64,000 nt of DNA from Paenibacillus tyrphae. Its GTDB lineage: Bacteria; Bacillota; Bacilli; Paenibacillales; NBRC-103111. The stretch lies in assembly GCF_027925525.1 (NCBI RefSeq), contig NZ_BSDJ01000013.1, forward strand, positions 62,001 through 126,000. The letters are read 5' to 3'. Shown one piece after another: positions 28,026 through 36,388 of this stretch (the first letter of the stretch is position 1; the number at the start of each line of letters is the position of its first letter). Under the pieces are notes generated by a model. That model had not been told where the DNA came from, ran no database searches, and saw only the letters and a list, made by a program, of their open reading frames with translations. The translations under genes were made by a program, and so were the position numbers.

Positions 28026-28115
28026 TTACGATTCCAGCGCGGAGTGGCTGCACCGAACAATCCGGTTGTATTGAAGATGTGCGCGAAATTTTCGGTCTCT
28101 AGCGAGCAGCATCAT
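28026..28115 (-). CDS. Leader peptide of the ABC exporter operon (29 aa)
   Basis: Starts at one of two adjacent ATG codons (28115 or 28112) about 10 nt after AAAGGA. The peptide MMLLARDRKFRAHLQYNRIV... is short and basic and ends at TAA 28028-28026. In B. subtilis the bmrCD exporter is preceded by a translated leader (bmrB) that controls attenuation when ribosomes are inhibited. The layout here is the same, although the peptide sequence is not obviously conserved. Confidence 0.6.
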   Translation of the reverse strand: MMLLARDRKFRAHLQYNRIVRCSHSALES

Positions 28116-28154
28116 TTGGCAGCCATCCTTTCTTGGAAATAATCTACAAATGTC

Positions 28155-28184
28155 ACTGTACCATTGGGCAGCTCGTACTGTCAA
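28155..28184 (-). promoter_or_regulatory. Sigma-A promoter of the exporter leader
   Basis: Minus strand: perfect -35 TTGACA (complement 28179-28184), 18-nt spacer, TGG-TACAGT extended -10 (-10 at complement 28155-28160). The start site is near 28148, giving a leader of about 380 nt. Confidence 0.75.
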
Positions 28185-28340
28185 CGGGAAAAAACGATTA
28201 TAATCGATCGGTATCGGGCCGAAGGGCTCGAAAAAAGACAAGATCGAATCCGAGGTGAGACTTGAGATTCCGGCCGTCCTGAATTACATTGAGAATAAGA
28301 AGTGGAATCCATACTTTGTGAAAAAAAGGATGATGAGACG

Positions 28341-29300
28341 ATGCCGCTGTTGGATATGCCGCTGGATCAACTGAAAACGTATCAAGGACGCAATCCGCGT
28401 CCCGCCGACCTGGACGATTATTGGGAAGCCGCACTGCAGGAAATGCGGGCGACCGATCCTCAGGTCGAGTTGGTGCCGTCGGAGTTCACGACGCCGTTCG
28501 CGGAATGCTTCGATTTGTATTTTACCGGCGTCCGGGGCGCGCGGATTCACGCGAAATATGTGCGCCCGACCCGAACCGACGGTCCGCATCCGGCCTTGCT
28601 CCAATTCCACGGCTATACGGGAAATTCCGGCGATTGGCAGGATAAGCTGCAGTATGCGGCGCTGGGATTTTCGGTGGCAGCCATGGACGTACGCGGTCAA
28701 GGCGGCTTGTCGGAGGATACGGGCGGGGTGAAGGGGACGACGCATCACGGTCATTTTATCCGCGGCTTGGAAGGGAAGCCGGACAGTTTGCTGTTCCGCC
28801 ATATTTTCCTGGATACGGCGCAGCTGGCTTCCATTGTAATGAGCTTTCCGGAGGTGGATGAGAACCGGGTAGGGGCGTCGGGCTGGTCGCAGGGTGGCGC
28901 CTTGACGATGGCCTGCGCGGCGCTGGAGCCGCGGATTCGCAAGGCTGCGCCGGTATATCCGTTCCTGAGCGACTACAAGCGGGTATGGGAGATGGACTTG
29001 GCCAAGGACGCCTATGCCGAGCTGCGCACGTATTTCCGCCATTTTGATCCGCAGCATAAACGGGAAGACGAGATTTTCACCAAGCTCGGCTACATCGATA
29101 TCCAGCATTTGGCGCACCGCATTCGGGCGGAGCTGCTGATCGGCGTCGGGCTGATGGACCCGATTTGTCCGCCTTCCACCCAGTTTGCCGCGATCAACAA
29201 AGTAACGTCGCCGGTACAACTGGAAATTTACCCGGACTTTGGACACGAAGGGCTTCCGGGAATGCAGGACAAGATTTATCAATTTATGAAAAGCCTATAA
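28341..29300 (+). CDS. Acetyl xylan esterase / cephalosporin-C deacetylase family
   Basis: 319-residue alpha/beta hydrolase of the AXE1 (CE7) family, matching the usual 318-320 residues. It has HGYTGNSGDWQ, the Arg-Gly-Gln motif DVRGQGG, nucleophile motif GWSQGG, acid Asp in MDPICPP and His in DFGHEG. Intracellular (no signal peptide), it removes acetyl groups from imported xylo-oligosaccharides, and from cephalosporin C in vitro. The start at 28341 follows AAAGGA by 10 nt; a longer frame from 28302 has no site. It is monocistronic, divergent from the ABC leader. Confidence 0.9.
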   Translation: MPLLDMPLDQLKTYQGRNPRPADLDDYWEAALQEMRATDPQVELVPSEFTTPFAECFDLYFTGVRGARIHAKYVRPTRTDGPHPALLQFHGYTGNSGDWQDKLQYAALGFSVAAMDVRGQGGLSEDTGGVKGTTHHGHFIRGLEGKPDSLLFRHIFLDTAQLASIVMSFPEVDENRVGASGWSQGGALTMACAALEPRIRKAAPVYPFLSDYKRVWEMDLAKDAYAELRTYFRHFDPQHKREDEIFTKLGYIDIQHLAHRIRAELLIGVGLMDPICPPSTQFAAINKVTSPVQLEIYPDFGHEGLPGMQDKIYQFMKSL

Positions 29301-29304
29301 CGGC

Positions 29305-29345
29305 AAAACTAGAGCGTCCGGTGCATCGCCGGACGCTCTAGTTTT
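29305..29345. terminator. Strong terminator after the esterase gene
   Basis: 17-bp perfect stem AAAACTAGAGCGTCCGG (29305-29321) with CCGGACGCTCTAGTTTT (29329-29345). The core AGCGTCCGGTgcatcGCCGGACGCT is nearly repeated at 29543-29567 on the far side of element P2. Confidence 0.9.
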
Positions 29346-29383
29346 GAGAAGCCCTAGAAGTAGAAAATCTCAGACAAAATAGA

Positions 29384-29494
29384 GGTGGGGTATATCTCGT
29401 AAGAGTTTACGTCCGCCTTTGAAACCTGTGAAAATACCGCTAATTCTAATCAAATTCACAGGTTTCAAGAGCGGCTGGAGGGATATACCCCACC
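29384..29494. repeat. Nested-palindrome element P2 (related to P1, opposite orientation)
   Basis: Outer 13-bp arms GGTGGGGTATATC (29384-29396)/complement (29482-29494) and inner 14-bp arms TTGAAACCTGTGAA (29419-29432)/complement (29455-29468), both perfect. Read on the minus strand it keeps P1's unpaired motifs TTTGATTAGAA and AGGCGG(A)CG and the CTCTTG lead-in, but its stem sequences are different. It lies between the convergent esterase and MFS genes, inside a pair of near-identical terminator hairpins. Confidence 0.75.
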
Positions 29495-29542
29495 GGCGTA
29501 TGCGGAGAATTTTATACGCGAAGCGGGTTTCTCAACAAGCTC

Positions 29543-29573
29543 AGCGTCCGGTCCATCACCGGACGCTTTTTTG
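29543..29573 (+). terminator. Second copy of the esterase-type terminator hairpin
   Basis: AGCGTCCGGT (29543-29552)/ACCGGACGCT (29558-29567) then TTTTTT. It is almost the same sequence as the core of the terminator at 29312-29338, with P2 lying between the two copies. Confidence 0.85.
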
Positions 29574-29583
29574 CCTTTTGCGC

Positions 29584-30762
29584 TCAGGAAGAAGCTGCGC
29601 CTGCTTTGCGGACGGCGAGACGGCCGCCTACGGCGATTCCGCCGAGGTATAATACGGCGCTTACGCCGAACAGCAGCGGAATGCTTTCTCCCATAAAAAG
29701 GAGCGATCCGAGCATCGGGCCTGCCGCCATGCCGAGATAGCGGACAAAGTTATAGACACCGACGGCGGTCGCGCGGTCATCGGGGAACATTTCCGTAAGG
29801 AGCGTGGCCGGCATCGACATGGTAAGCCCCATCGTCAGGCCGAACAAGCAGAATACGGCAGTCAGCACGGGCAGCGACAGTCCGGCCGTGAAAGCGAACA
29901 GCAGCACCGTCACGGCGTTGGCCGCGCAGCCCCATAAATAGCCGCTATCTCCGGGGAACCGGCTTTGGACCCATCCTCCAGCCTTGACTCCAATCATAGA
30001 GCAGAGTGCCATGAGCAGCATCAGCGTTCCCGTCTGCGCCGGCTCGTAGCCGTAGCGGTGATGGGCGATGATCGGAATGTAAACGAGAAAGACGAAGTAG
30101 ACCAAAAATTGCACGAACCCGACAGTCAGCAGGGCAGCCGCCCGGGGATGGCGGGCCAGGCGGATAAACGAGCTCCAATCGAGGCTCTTGCGCACGGCCG
30201 TTGTTTTCGGCCGGGTTTCGGGGAGCAGGAAAGCGTTGGCCGCAAGCAGGATCAGCGATATGGCGCCCAGCAGCAAAAACGCGCTTCCATAGCCGTAGCG
30301 GCCGCCGATCATGCCGCCGACCCATGGTCCGACGGCAGGAGACAGTCCGAGCATCAGCTGGTAAGTCGCCATCCCTTGGGCCCGCTCCTTTCCTTCGAAC
30401 ACATCGCCGATTACGGCTGCCGCCACAACTGGAACGGCCGCCGCACCGATGCCCTGAAGCAGACGGAAGGCGAGCAGCGCATCAACCGAGCCGGCGTAGG
30501 CGCAGCCGAGCGAGGCCAGCGTGTAGACGGCGACGGCCGGGAGCAGGACGATTTTACGGCCCTTCCGGTCCGACAGCGGACCGAAGACAAGCTGCATGAC
30601 TGCAAGCGCTACGGTAAATACGGTAACGGTCAGGTTGACCATTGCTTGCGTCGTGTGCAGTTTTTCCTGGACCTCCACCAGCAGCGGAGAGTACAAATTT
30701 TGCGCCAAAGACGCTACAAAGGCGCTGAAGCCGATCAAATACAAGATGATGCGGGATTTCAT
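29584..30762 (-). CDS. MFS drug exporter (DHA1, Bcr/CflA-like)
   Basis: 392-residue twelve-helix proton antiporter. Motif A GPLSDRKGRK follows helix 2 and motif C LGLSPAVGPWVGGMIG lies in helix 5, a mark of drug-proton exporters. The ATG at complement 30762 follows AAAGGAG. The gene is divergent from a TetR regulator whose operator spans its promoter, so induced drug efflux is likely. The compound is unknown. Confidence 0.88.
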   Translation of the reverse strand: MKSRIILYLIGFSAFVASLAQNLYSPLLVEVQEKLHTTQAMVNLTVTVFTVALAVMQLVFGPLSDRKGRKIVLLPAVAVYTLASLGCAYAGSVDALLAFRLLQGIGAAAVPVVAAAVIGDVFEGKERAQGMATYQLMLGLSPAVGPWVGGMIGGRYGYGSAFLLLGAISLILLAANAFLLPETRPKTTAVRKSLDWSSFIRLARHPRAAALLTVGFVQFLVYFVFLVYIPIIAHHRYGYEPAQTGTLMLLMALCSMIGVKAGGWVQSRFPGDSGYLWGCAANAVTVLLFAFTAGLSLPVLTAVFCLFGLTMGLTMSMPATLLTEMFPDDRATAVGVYNFVRYLGMAAGPMLGSLLFMGESIPLLFGVSAVLYLGGIAVGGRLAVRKAGAASS

Positions 30763-30816
30763 GAGATCACTCCTTTTTACTTCTGACTGACTCCCAGTCA
30801 ATTTAGTACATTACGC

Positions 30817-30849
30817 ATTATAGTTTATTGACCGATCGTCAGTCAATAA
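30817..30849 (-). promoter_or_regulatory. MFS promoter overlapped by a TetR operator
   Basis: Minus strand: -35 TTGACT (complement 30841-30846), 18-nt spacer, perfect -10 TATAAT (complement 30817-30822). The inverted repeat TTATTGAC-N9-GTCAATAA (30825-30849) fills the spacer and -35, ideal for repression. A related GACTGACTCCCAGTCAAT lies at about 30785-30802 within the transcribed leader. Confidence 0.7.
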
Positions 30850-30923
30850 GTAAAATAAAGTTATGGAGATTACCCTAAAACGAGAAGCGAGCATTTCCCT
30901 CAATTAGCAAAGGAGTGCGACTT

Positions 30924-31556
30924 ATGGCCAGAATAACGAAGGACCCTGAAGTACGCAGGAACGAACTGTTGGACGCGGCCGTGCAATTGTTCGGCGATAA
31001 GGGCGTCGAGCGGACGTCCGTCAGCGACATCGTCAAGCAGGTGGGGGTCGCTCAAGGGACGTTTTATTACTATTTCAAAACGAAGGACGACGTCATCTTC
31101 GCCCTGATCGAGCGTTCGCTGTTAGAGCAAATGGAATATGTGAATTCGATTGCCGGGCAGCCCGGAGTGGCCGCGGACCGGAAGCTGGTGGCGGCGCTGC
31201 TCGAACGTCCGGCTGTTTTGCCGAATCACCGGGATTTTTTGCAGGTGCTGCATCACGAGAGCAACGCCATGATCCATCAGCGGTTCGTGTCCCGGAAAAT
31301 TTCCGAGATGGTGCAGCCGATCGCGCATATCCTTGAGCAGGGCGCAAAGGAAGGCTTGTTTCGGGTGGAGTATCCGGCGGAAACGGCCGAGTTTATGCTT
31401 ACGGCGATTTTGTTCATGTTCGATCCGGGCTTTTTTGACCGGACCGAGGAGGAGATCCGCGTCAAAGCCGGCGCGATCGTCGGCATCATGGGGAAGCTGC
31501 TCGGTGCGGAGCTTCCGGAGCCGGATCAGGCAAGAAGCATGTTTTTGCTTTTTTAA
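30924..31556 (+). CDS. TetR-family regulator of the divergent MFS exporter
   Basis: 210-residue repressor. The helix-turn-helix reads SVSDIVKQVGVAQGTFYYYFKTKDDV (about 32-57). The ATG at 30924 follows AAAGGAG (30909-30915) by 8 nt; a GTG at 30915 overlaps that site. Divergent placement and the operator between the genes strongly suggest it represses the exporter and itself. The ligand is probably the exported compound. Confidence 0.88.
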   Translation: MARITKDPEVRRNELLDAAVQLFGDKGVERTSVSDIVKQVGVAQGTFYYYFKTKDDVIFALIERSLLEQMEYVNSIAGQPGVAADRKLVAALLERPAVLPNHRDFLQVLHHESNAMIHQRFVSRKISEMVQPIAHILEQGAKEGLFRVEYPAETAEFMLTAILFMFDPGFFDRTEEEIRVKAGAIVGIMGKLLGAELPEPDQARSMFLLF

Positions 31557-31573
31557 GGCGCGCGGATTGTTCG

Positions 31574-31603
31574 TTGACGGCTTGATTTCCCTCCGACTAC
31601 AAT
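31574..31603 (+). promoter_or_regulatory. Sigma-A promoter of the fructokinase gene
   Basis: -35 TTGACG (31574-31579), 18-nt spacer, -10 TACAAT (31598-31603), each 5 of 6. Start expected near 31610. Confidence 0.65.
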
Positions 31604-31608
31604 AGGAA

Positions 31609-31622
31609 TGGAACGTTTTCAT
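31609..31622 (-). promoter_or_regulatory. cre-like box at the fructokinase start site
   Basis: The minus strand reads TGAAAACGTTCCAT, 12 of 14 to the cre consensus with the central CG intact. It overlaps the expected start of transcription, so catabolite repression of this sugar kinase is plausible. Confidence 0.4.
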
Positions 31623-31693
31623 TAAACGTCTGCGGAGCCGGAAGCCGGTTCCGCGAACCGATCGGAATTTGATAAAATGGACGGAGGATGGAC

Positions 31694-32659
31694 ATGAATA
31701 GATTAGATGCCGTCGCCATCGGCGAGCTGCTGATCGATTTTACGCCTGCGGGGGTGTCTGAGCAAGGGCTGCCGCGTTACGAGCAAAACCCCGGCGGCGC
31801 GCCGGCCAATGTGATGGCAGGGCTGACTAAGCTGGGCAAACGGACGGCTTTTATCGGCAAAGTCGGCGAGGATGCGTTCGGGCGTTTTTTGACGGGGGAG
31901 CTCGAGAAGCACGGGGTGGATACGGGCGGTATGGTATTTACCGGAGAAGCCGGTACGACGCTGGCCTTTGTCAGCCTTGATGCCAGCGGAGACCGTTCTT
32001 TCAGCTTTTACCGCAATCCTGGGGCGGACATGCTGCTGCAGGAGTCGGAAATCGACTGGAAGCGGATCGGGGAAGCCGCCTTGTTTCATTTCGGGTCCGT
32101 CTCGATGACCCACGAGCCCTCGGCTACGGCGACGCTGCGCGCGGCTGCCTATGCCCGCCGGGAAGGCAAGCTCGTCTCCTTCGATCCGAATCTGCGTCCG
32201 CTGCTGTGGCCGGATTTGGACCGTGCAAAGGCGCTCATTCTGGAAGGCATGACTTACAGCGACGTCCTGAAGCTTTCCGAGGAGGAGCTGCATTTTCTGA
32301 CCGGCGAGCGGGACTTGGAGGCGGGTACCCGGCAGCTCCAGGAGCAGTACGGCACTCCGCTGATGTTCGTGACGCTTGGACCGGACGGCAGCTTTTACCG
32401 TCAGGGCGAGCGGACGGGCCGAGTGCCGGGCTTCGCGGTGAAAGCCGTCGATACGACCGGCGCGGGCGATGCGTTCTTCTCCGGCGCGCTGTTCCGCTTG
32501 ATGGAATACGGCAAGCGCCCCGACGAGCTGACCGAAGAGGAGCTTGGCGAGGTTTGCCGCTCGGGTAATGCGGCCGGCGCGCTTACGACGACCCGCAAGG
32601 GAGCGATTCCCGCCCTGCCGTCCAGGGACGAGCTGGACCAACTGATTAGCGGAAGTTGA
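31694..32659 (+). CDS. Fructokinase / PfkB-family sugar kinase
   Basis: 321-residue ribokinase-fold kinase. The N-terminal NPGGAPANV and the C-terminal signature DTTGAGDAFFSGAL (catalytic Asp in GAGD) mark the fructokinase (ScrK-like) branch. It phosphorylates free fructose, or a similar ketose or nucleoside sugar, to the 6-phosphate with ATP. GGAGG (31683-31687) lies 6 nt before ATG 31694; the ATG at 31688 is too close. No transporter or invertase is adjacent, so the sugar source is unclear. Confidence 0.87.
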   Translation: MNRLDAVAIGELLIDFTPAGVSEQGLPRYEQNPGGAPANVMAGLTKLGKRTAFIGKVGEDAFGRFLTGELEKHGVDTGGMVFTGEAGTTLAFVSLDASGDRSFSFYRNPGADMLLQESEIDWKRIGEAALFHFGSVSMTHEPSATATLRAAAYARREGKLVSFDPNLRPLLWPDLDRAKALILEGMTYSDVLKLSEEELHFLTGERDLEAGTRQLQEQYGTPLMFVTLGPDGSFYRQGERTGRVPGFAVKAVDTTGAGDAFFSGALFRLMEYGKRPDELTEEELGEVCRSGNAAGALTTTRKGAIPALPSRDELDQLISGS

Positions 32660-32670
32660 CGGGACAAGCA

Positions 32671-32684
32671 TGGAAACGTTTTAT
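32671..32684 (+). promoter_or_regulatory. Possible cre box before aspA
   Basis: TGGAAACGTTTTAT, 12 of 14 to the consensus. It lies 120 bp upstream of the aspartase start and before a weak promoter whose -10 is TACAAT (near 32724). Confidence 0.3.
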
Positions 32685-32803
32685 TTTCCGATGTCAAGCC
32701 CTTTTAACCGATGGTAAATTGAGATACAATAACGTATGGAGATGACATTGCTTGTAAGATCATCCCGTTGTAAGTTATCGCAGCCATAGAGGGGAGACAG
32801 GTC

Positions 32804-34246
32804 ATGACCAGCGCGCAATATCGGGTGGAAAAAGACTTTTTAGGCACGAAGGAAGTACCGGTCCATGCTTATTATGGAGTTCAAACGATGAGGGCCGTAG
32901 AAAACTTTCCGATTACCGGATACCGGATTCATAAAGAGCTGATTGTCGCCATGGCGACCGTCAAAAAAGCGGCGGCTATTGCCAATATGGAGATCGGACA
33001 GCTGAATCCGAACCTTGGGAAGGTCATCGTTCAGGCGGCCGAGGAAATCATCGCCGGACAATGGCACGATCAATTTATTGTAGACCCGATTCAAGGCGGG
33101 GCTGGCACGTCGATCAACATGAACACGAACGAGGTCATTGCCAACCGGGGCATCGAGCTGCTCGGGGGCGAGAAGGGCAATTACTTTACGCTTAGTCCCA
33201 ATACGCATGTGAACATGGCGCAGTCGACGAACGACGCCTTCCCGACGGCGATTCATATTTCCGTGCTGACGCTGCTCGATCAACTGCTTGAGGTGATGAA
33301 CGAGCTGCACGAAGGCTTCGAGGCCAAAGCGAAGGAATTCGATAGCGTTATCAAAATGGGGCGGACGCACCTGCAGGACGGCGTACCGATCCGCCTCGGC
33401 CAGGAGTTTGAAGCTTACCGCCGGGTGCTCGCGAGAGACATTAAGCGGATTACGCAGACGCGGCAGCATTTGTACGAGATCAATATGGGCGCGACGGCTG
33501 TCGGCACCGGCTTGAACGCCGATCCGCGCTACATTAAGCGCGTGGCGGAGCTGTTGGCCGAATTGACCGGCTTCCCGCTGGTCAGCGCGGAGCACCTCGT
33601 CGATGCGACGCAGAACACTGACGCCTATACGGAAGTGTCTGCCGCATTGAAGGTGTGCATGATCAACATGTCGAAGGTGGCGAACGACCTGAGGCTGATG
33701 GCTTCGGGGCCGCGCACCGGCTTGGCCGAGATCAACCTGCCGGCGCGTCAGCCGGGCTCCTCGATCATGCCGGGCAAAGTGAACCCGGTCATGTGCGAGG
33801 TTGTCAATCAGGTAGCGTTCCAGGTAATCGGCAACGACCATACCATTTGCCTGGCTTCCGAAGCGGGACAGCTTGAGCTGAACGTCATGGAGCCGGTGCT
33901 GGTGTTTAACCTGCTGCAATCGCTCAGCATGATGAGCCAGGTGTTCAAGGTGTTCAAAAAATACTGCCTCGACGGCATCCAAGCGAACATCGAACGCTGC
34001 AAGGAGTACGTGGAGCGGAGCGTCGGCGTCATTACTGCGCTGAACCCGCATCTGGGCTACGAGCCGGTGGCGAGAATCGCCCGCGAGGCGATTGAAACCG
34101 GCCGCTCGGTCCGCGAGCTCTGCCTGTTGTACGATGTGCTGCGCGAAGACGAGCTGAACTTGATTCTCGACCCGTACGAAATGACGAATCCGGGCATCGC
34201 GGGCGCATCGCTGCTCGAAACGCATCGGGACGAAGAGAAGAAATAA
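32804..34246 (+). CDS. aspA: Aspartate ammonia-lyase (aspartase)
   Basis: Cytosolic homotetramer that splits L-aspartate into fumarate and ammonia, feeding amino acid carbon into the citric acid cycle. The 480-residue protein has N-terminal REKDFLGTKEVP-like sequence (here RVEKDFLGTKEVPVHAYYGV), TSINMNTNEVIANR, SPNTHVNMAQSTNDAFPTA and the fumarase/aspartase signature GSSIMPGKVNPVMCE. That signature's first serines form the catalytic SS loop. Fumarases share the fold, but STNDAFPTA and the overall similarity favour aspartase. A GGGGAGA site precedes the ATG. It is followed by a terminator shared with the convergent permease gene. Confidence 0.9.
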   Translation: MTSAQYRVEKDFLGTKEVPVHAYYGVQTMRAVENFPITGYRIHKELIVAMATVKKAAAIANMEIGQLNPNLGKVIVQAAEEIIAGQWHDQFIVDPIQGGAGTSINMNTNEVIANRGIELLGGEKGNYFTLSPNTHVNMAQSTNDAFPTAIHISVLTLLDQLLEVMNELHEGFEAKAKEFDSVIKMGRTHLQDGVPIRLGQEFEAYRRVLARDIKRITQTRQHLYEINMGATAVGTGLNADPRYIKRVAELLAELTGFPLVSAEHLVDATQNTDAYTEVSAALKVCMINMSKVANDLRLMASGPRTGLAEINLPARQPGSSIMPGKVNPVMCEVVNQVAFQVIGNDHTICLASEAGQLELNVMEPVLVFNLLQSLSMMSQVFKVFKKYCLDGIQANIERCKEYVERSVGVITALNPHLGYEPVARIAREAIETGRSVRELCLLYDVLREDELNLILDPYEMTNPGIAGASLLETHRDEEKK

Positions 34247-34280
34247 AAGACCAGACGCTTCCGTCCGGTCGGTTGTTAGG

Positions 34281-34327
34281 CGACAAGTGCCGCTGTCTCA
34301 ATTAGACGGCGGCGCTTGTTTTTTGTT
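34281..34327. terminator. Terminator between aspA and the EamA permease
   Basis: ACAAGTGCCGCTGTCT (34281-34296) pairs with AGACGGCGGCGCTTGT (34304-34319 region) with G-U pairs, followed by TTTTTTG. The right arm includes the last codons of the convergent permease gene. Confidence 0.8.
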
Positions 34328-35231
34328 TTGAAGGGGCTTTTTTCAAAGCCAGCAATAAAATCATTCCGATGATGCAGGACGTGCCGATCCACTGAAAATA
34401 TCCAAACGGCTCTTTTAGCCAAAGCACCGTGGTTAACACAGCGGCCAGCGGCTCCAGACTGCCGACGAGGCTCGATTCTTTGGGCGAAAGACTTTGCAAG
34501 CTTTCGATATAGAACCAAAAGGCGAGCATGGTGCCGAATATGACCACAAAGACCAAGTATAAACAGGCTTCAAGCGGCATACCGGCAAAATCCGCCTGCC
34601 AGGGCGGATGGATAAAGCTCAAGGCGGCGCCTCCGATGATCATCGCCCAGCCGACAATAACAAGCGAATCGTATTGCTTCAACAGAGGAACCGCATATAC
34701 CGTATAAAACGCCAGCGTTACCCCCGATAAAATTCCCCAGACGATCGCAGGCATCGGTACTGAGAGCTGGGAGACGGAGCCGTTCGTCAACAACAAAAAG
34801 CAGCCGACTAATGCAAGGGAAACGGTTACCAGATCTTGTCGGGTGAAAACCGTCTGTTTTCTCAGGATCAAGTAGACAATTATCATGACCGGCGCCAAAT
34901 ATTGCAGCAGCGTAGCGACGGCGGCATTGCCGTGCTGGATCGAAGCCATATACGTATATTGAACCGCAAGCGTCCCGAACAGCGCGAAAATGACCAGTTT
35001 AAGGGCCGTCCTTCGGTTTTTCCAGACACCGAATATTTGGGAGCGGTCTTTTGTGCAAAATTGCACGGCTAAGAGTAATATACCGGCGACGAGCAATCGT
35101 GTCGTCACCAGCCAATCGACCTCGATGGCATAGTGTTGAAAGAGCTTTTTGGCCACGGTGCCGCTGATTCCCCATAATACCGCTCCGGTGATCACGAGAA
35201 ACAATCCTCTTCTTCTAGCAGGTCTGTCCAT
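34302..35231 (-). CDS. EamA/DMT-family transporter (YicL/RhaT-like)
   Basis: 309-residue ten-helix permease with two EamA repeats, opening [24 protein letters not shown] and ending in a basic tail [13 protein letters not shown]. It is typical of carboxylate/amino acid/ threonine efflux relatives; the substrate is unknown. GGTGGAG precedes the ATG. It is divergent from an AraC regulator (107 bp between the starts), which may control it. Confidence 0.87.
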   Translation of the reverse strand: MDRPARRRGLFLVITGAVLWGISGTVAKKLFQHYAIEVDWLVTTRLLVAGILLLAVQFCTKDRSQIFGVWKNRRTALKLVIFALFGTLAVQYTYMASIQHGNAAVATLLQYLAPVMIIVYLILRKQTVFTRQDLVTVSLALVGCFLLLTNGSVSQLSVPMPAIVWGILSGVTLAFYTVYAVPLLKQYDSLVIVGWAMIIGGAALSFIHPPWQADFAGMPLEACLYLVFVVIFGTMLAFWFYIESLQSLSPKESSLVGSLEPLAAVLTTVLWLKEPFGYFQWIGTSCIIGMILLLALKKAPSKQKTSAAV

Positions 35232-35263
35232 GAACGAGTCTCCACCTTAAAATATAATAATAG

Positions 35264-35272
35264 TGTTATAAT
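35264..35272 (+). promoter_or_regulatory. Extended -10 promoter of the AraC gene
   Basis: TGT-TATAAT (TATAAT 35267-35272) in an AT-rich stretch, 67 bp before the AraC start. No clear -35. Confidence 0.45.
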
Positions 35273-35338
35273 AGAGGAAAGCAGGCTTTAAAGATATTAG
35301 AATCGGATAAATAAATATAAGTATGTTGAGGTCGGATC

Positions 35339-36232
35339 ATGCAAATCAAAAATTTCAAGATTGACCGAAGCTTAAAGGAGCTGACTGAGCACCGGACGGT
35401 TGTGCTGCCGATGGCTTGCTACGAAACGACGATTCATCAAAATATACACGGCTATATCCCGCTTCATTGGCATGAGGAAATTCAACTGGTGCTGATTGTA
35501 AAAGGAGAAGCGCTTTTTCAAATCAACGAAGATCGCGTAACGGTTCGGGAAGGCGAGGGCTTGTTTATCAATAGCGGCTGCCTGCACATGGCGGAAGATA
35601 AGGCTCAATCGGGCTGCGTCTACATTTGCTTGAACGTTTCTCCTCATTTCGTATTATCGCAAGAGCTTTACACGACCTTTGTATATCCATATATTCAAGC
35701 GACAAATCTTTCATACTTACATTTGCATCCCAGTCAGCCTTGGGGGAAAAATAGTTTGGATGCCATTCTGAGCATTCATCAATTACTTCAGCAAAAACCG
35801 CCGTTCTATGAAATCAGTATCACCGTGCAACTGTCGTTAATTTGGCAAAACCTCATTAAGAATGGCTTTCAGCCGGAATACGACCGGACGGAAATGCAGA
35901 AAAGTCAGCGGATCAAGCACATGCTGCAATGGATTCATACCCATTATACTGAAAAAATCAAGCTCGATGACATCGCCAGAGCCGGCCAGTTGAGCCGGTC
36001 CGAATGCTGCCGCTATTTCAAACGAATTCTGAAGACGACGCCGCTAAGCTACGTAACGGAATACCGAATCCAAAAAAGCCTAGTCCTTCTGCAGCAAGCG
36101 GAATCGAATGTAACGGAAGTCGCCTACCATGTAGGATTTAATAGTACAAGCTACTTTATCGATCAATTCCGTAAGTCCATGAGGATTACACCGCTAGCTT
36201 ATAAGAAATCTAAAATGGATGGCGGCTCATAA
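35339..36232 (+). CDS. AraC-family transcriptional regulator
   Basis: 297-residue regulator. The cupin-like sensory half includes the metal/sugar-pocket pattern PLHWHEEIQLVLIVKGEA and GEGLFINSGCLHMAE. The C-terminal pair of helix-turn-helices spans about 200-290 (LDDIARAGQLSRSECCRYFK; NVTEVAYHVGFNSTSYFIDQFRK). It could control the divergent EamA gene, the aga-like operon 150 bp downstream, or both; the sugar-binding type of sensor favours the latter. A terminator follows it. Confidence 0.87.
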   Translation: MQIKNFKIDRSLKELTEHRTVVLPMACYETTIHQNIHGYIPLHWHEEIQLVLIVKGEALFQINEDRVTVREGEGLFINSGCLHMAEDKAQSGCVYICLNVSPHFVLSQELYTTFVYPYIQATNLSYLHLHPSQPWGKNSLDAILSIHQLLQQKPPFYEISITVQLSLIWQNLIKNGFQPEYDRTEMQKSQRIKHMLQWIHTHYTEKIKLDDIARAGQLSRSECCRYFKRILKTTPLSYVTEYRIQKSLVLLQQAESNVTEVAYHVGFNSTSYFIDQFRKSMRITPLAYKKSKMDGGS

Positions 36233-36263
36233 AACGGGGCAGGACACAAAGCTCCCGTACAGT

Positions 36264-36295
36264 CCGGACGACAGCTCATGTCTCCGGCTTTTTTT
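36264..36295 (+). terminator. Terminator after the AraC gene
   Basis: CCGGACGACA (36264-36273) with TGTCTCCGG (36279-36287), one bulged C, followed by CTTTTTTT. Confidence 0.75.
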
Positions 36296-36330
36296 CGTTC
36301 CCGTAAGCTTGTAGTATTCAAATAAAATGA

Positions 36331-36359
36331 TTGAAAAAATCAAAATTATGATTTATATT
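36331..36359 (+). promoter_or_regulatory. Promoter of the aga-like operon
   Basis: -35 TTGAAA (36331-36336), 17-nt spacer, -10 TATATT (36354-36359). AATGAT (near 36326) and ATCATT (near 36359) flank it as an inverted repeat and could be an operator. Confidence 0.6.
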
Positions 36360-36388
36360 ATCATTAATAAGACGAAAGGGGTAATATT

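Noticed and set aside
32840-34225. 461-codon open frame antisense to aspA
   Set aside because: It lies wholly inside a clear aspartase gene, has Arg/His-rich composition typical of GC-rich antisense frames, and lacks a ribosome site.
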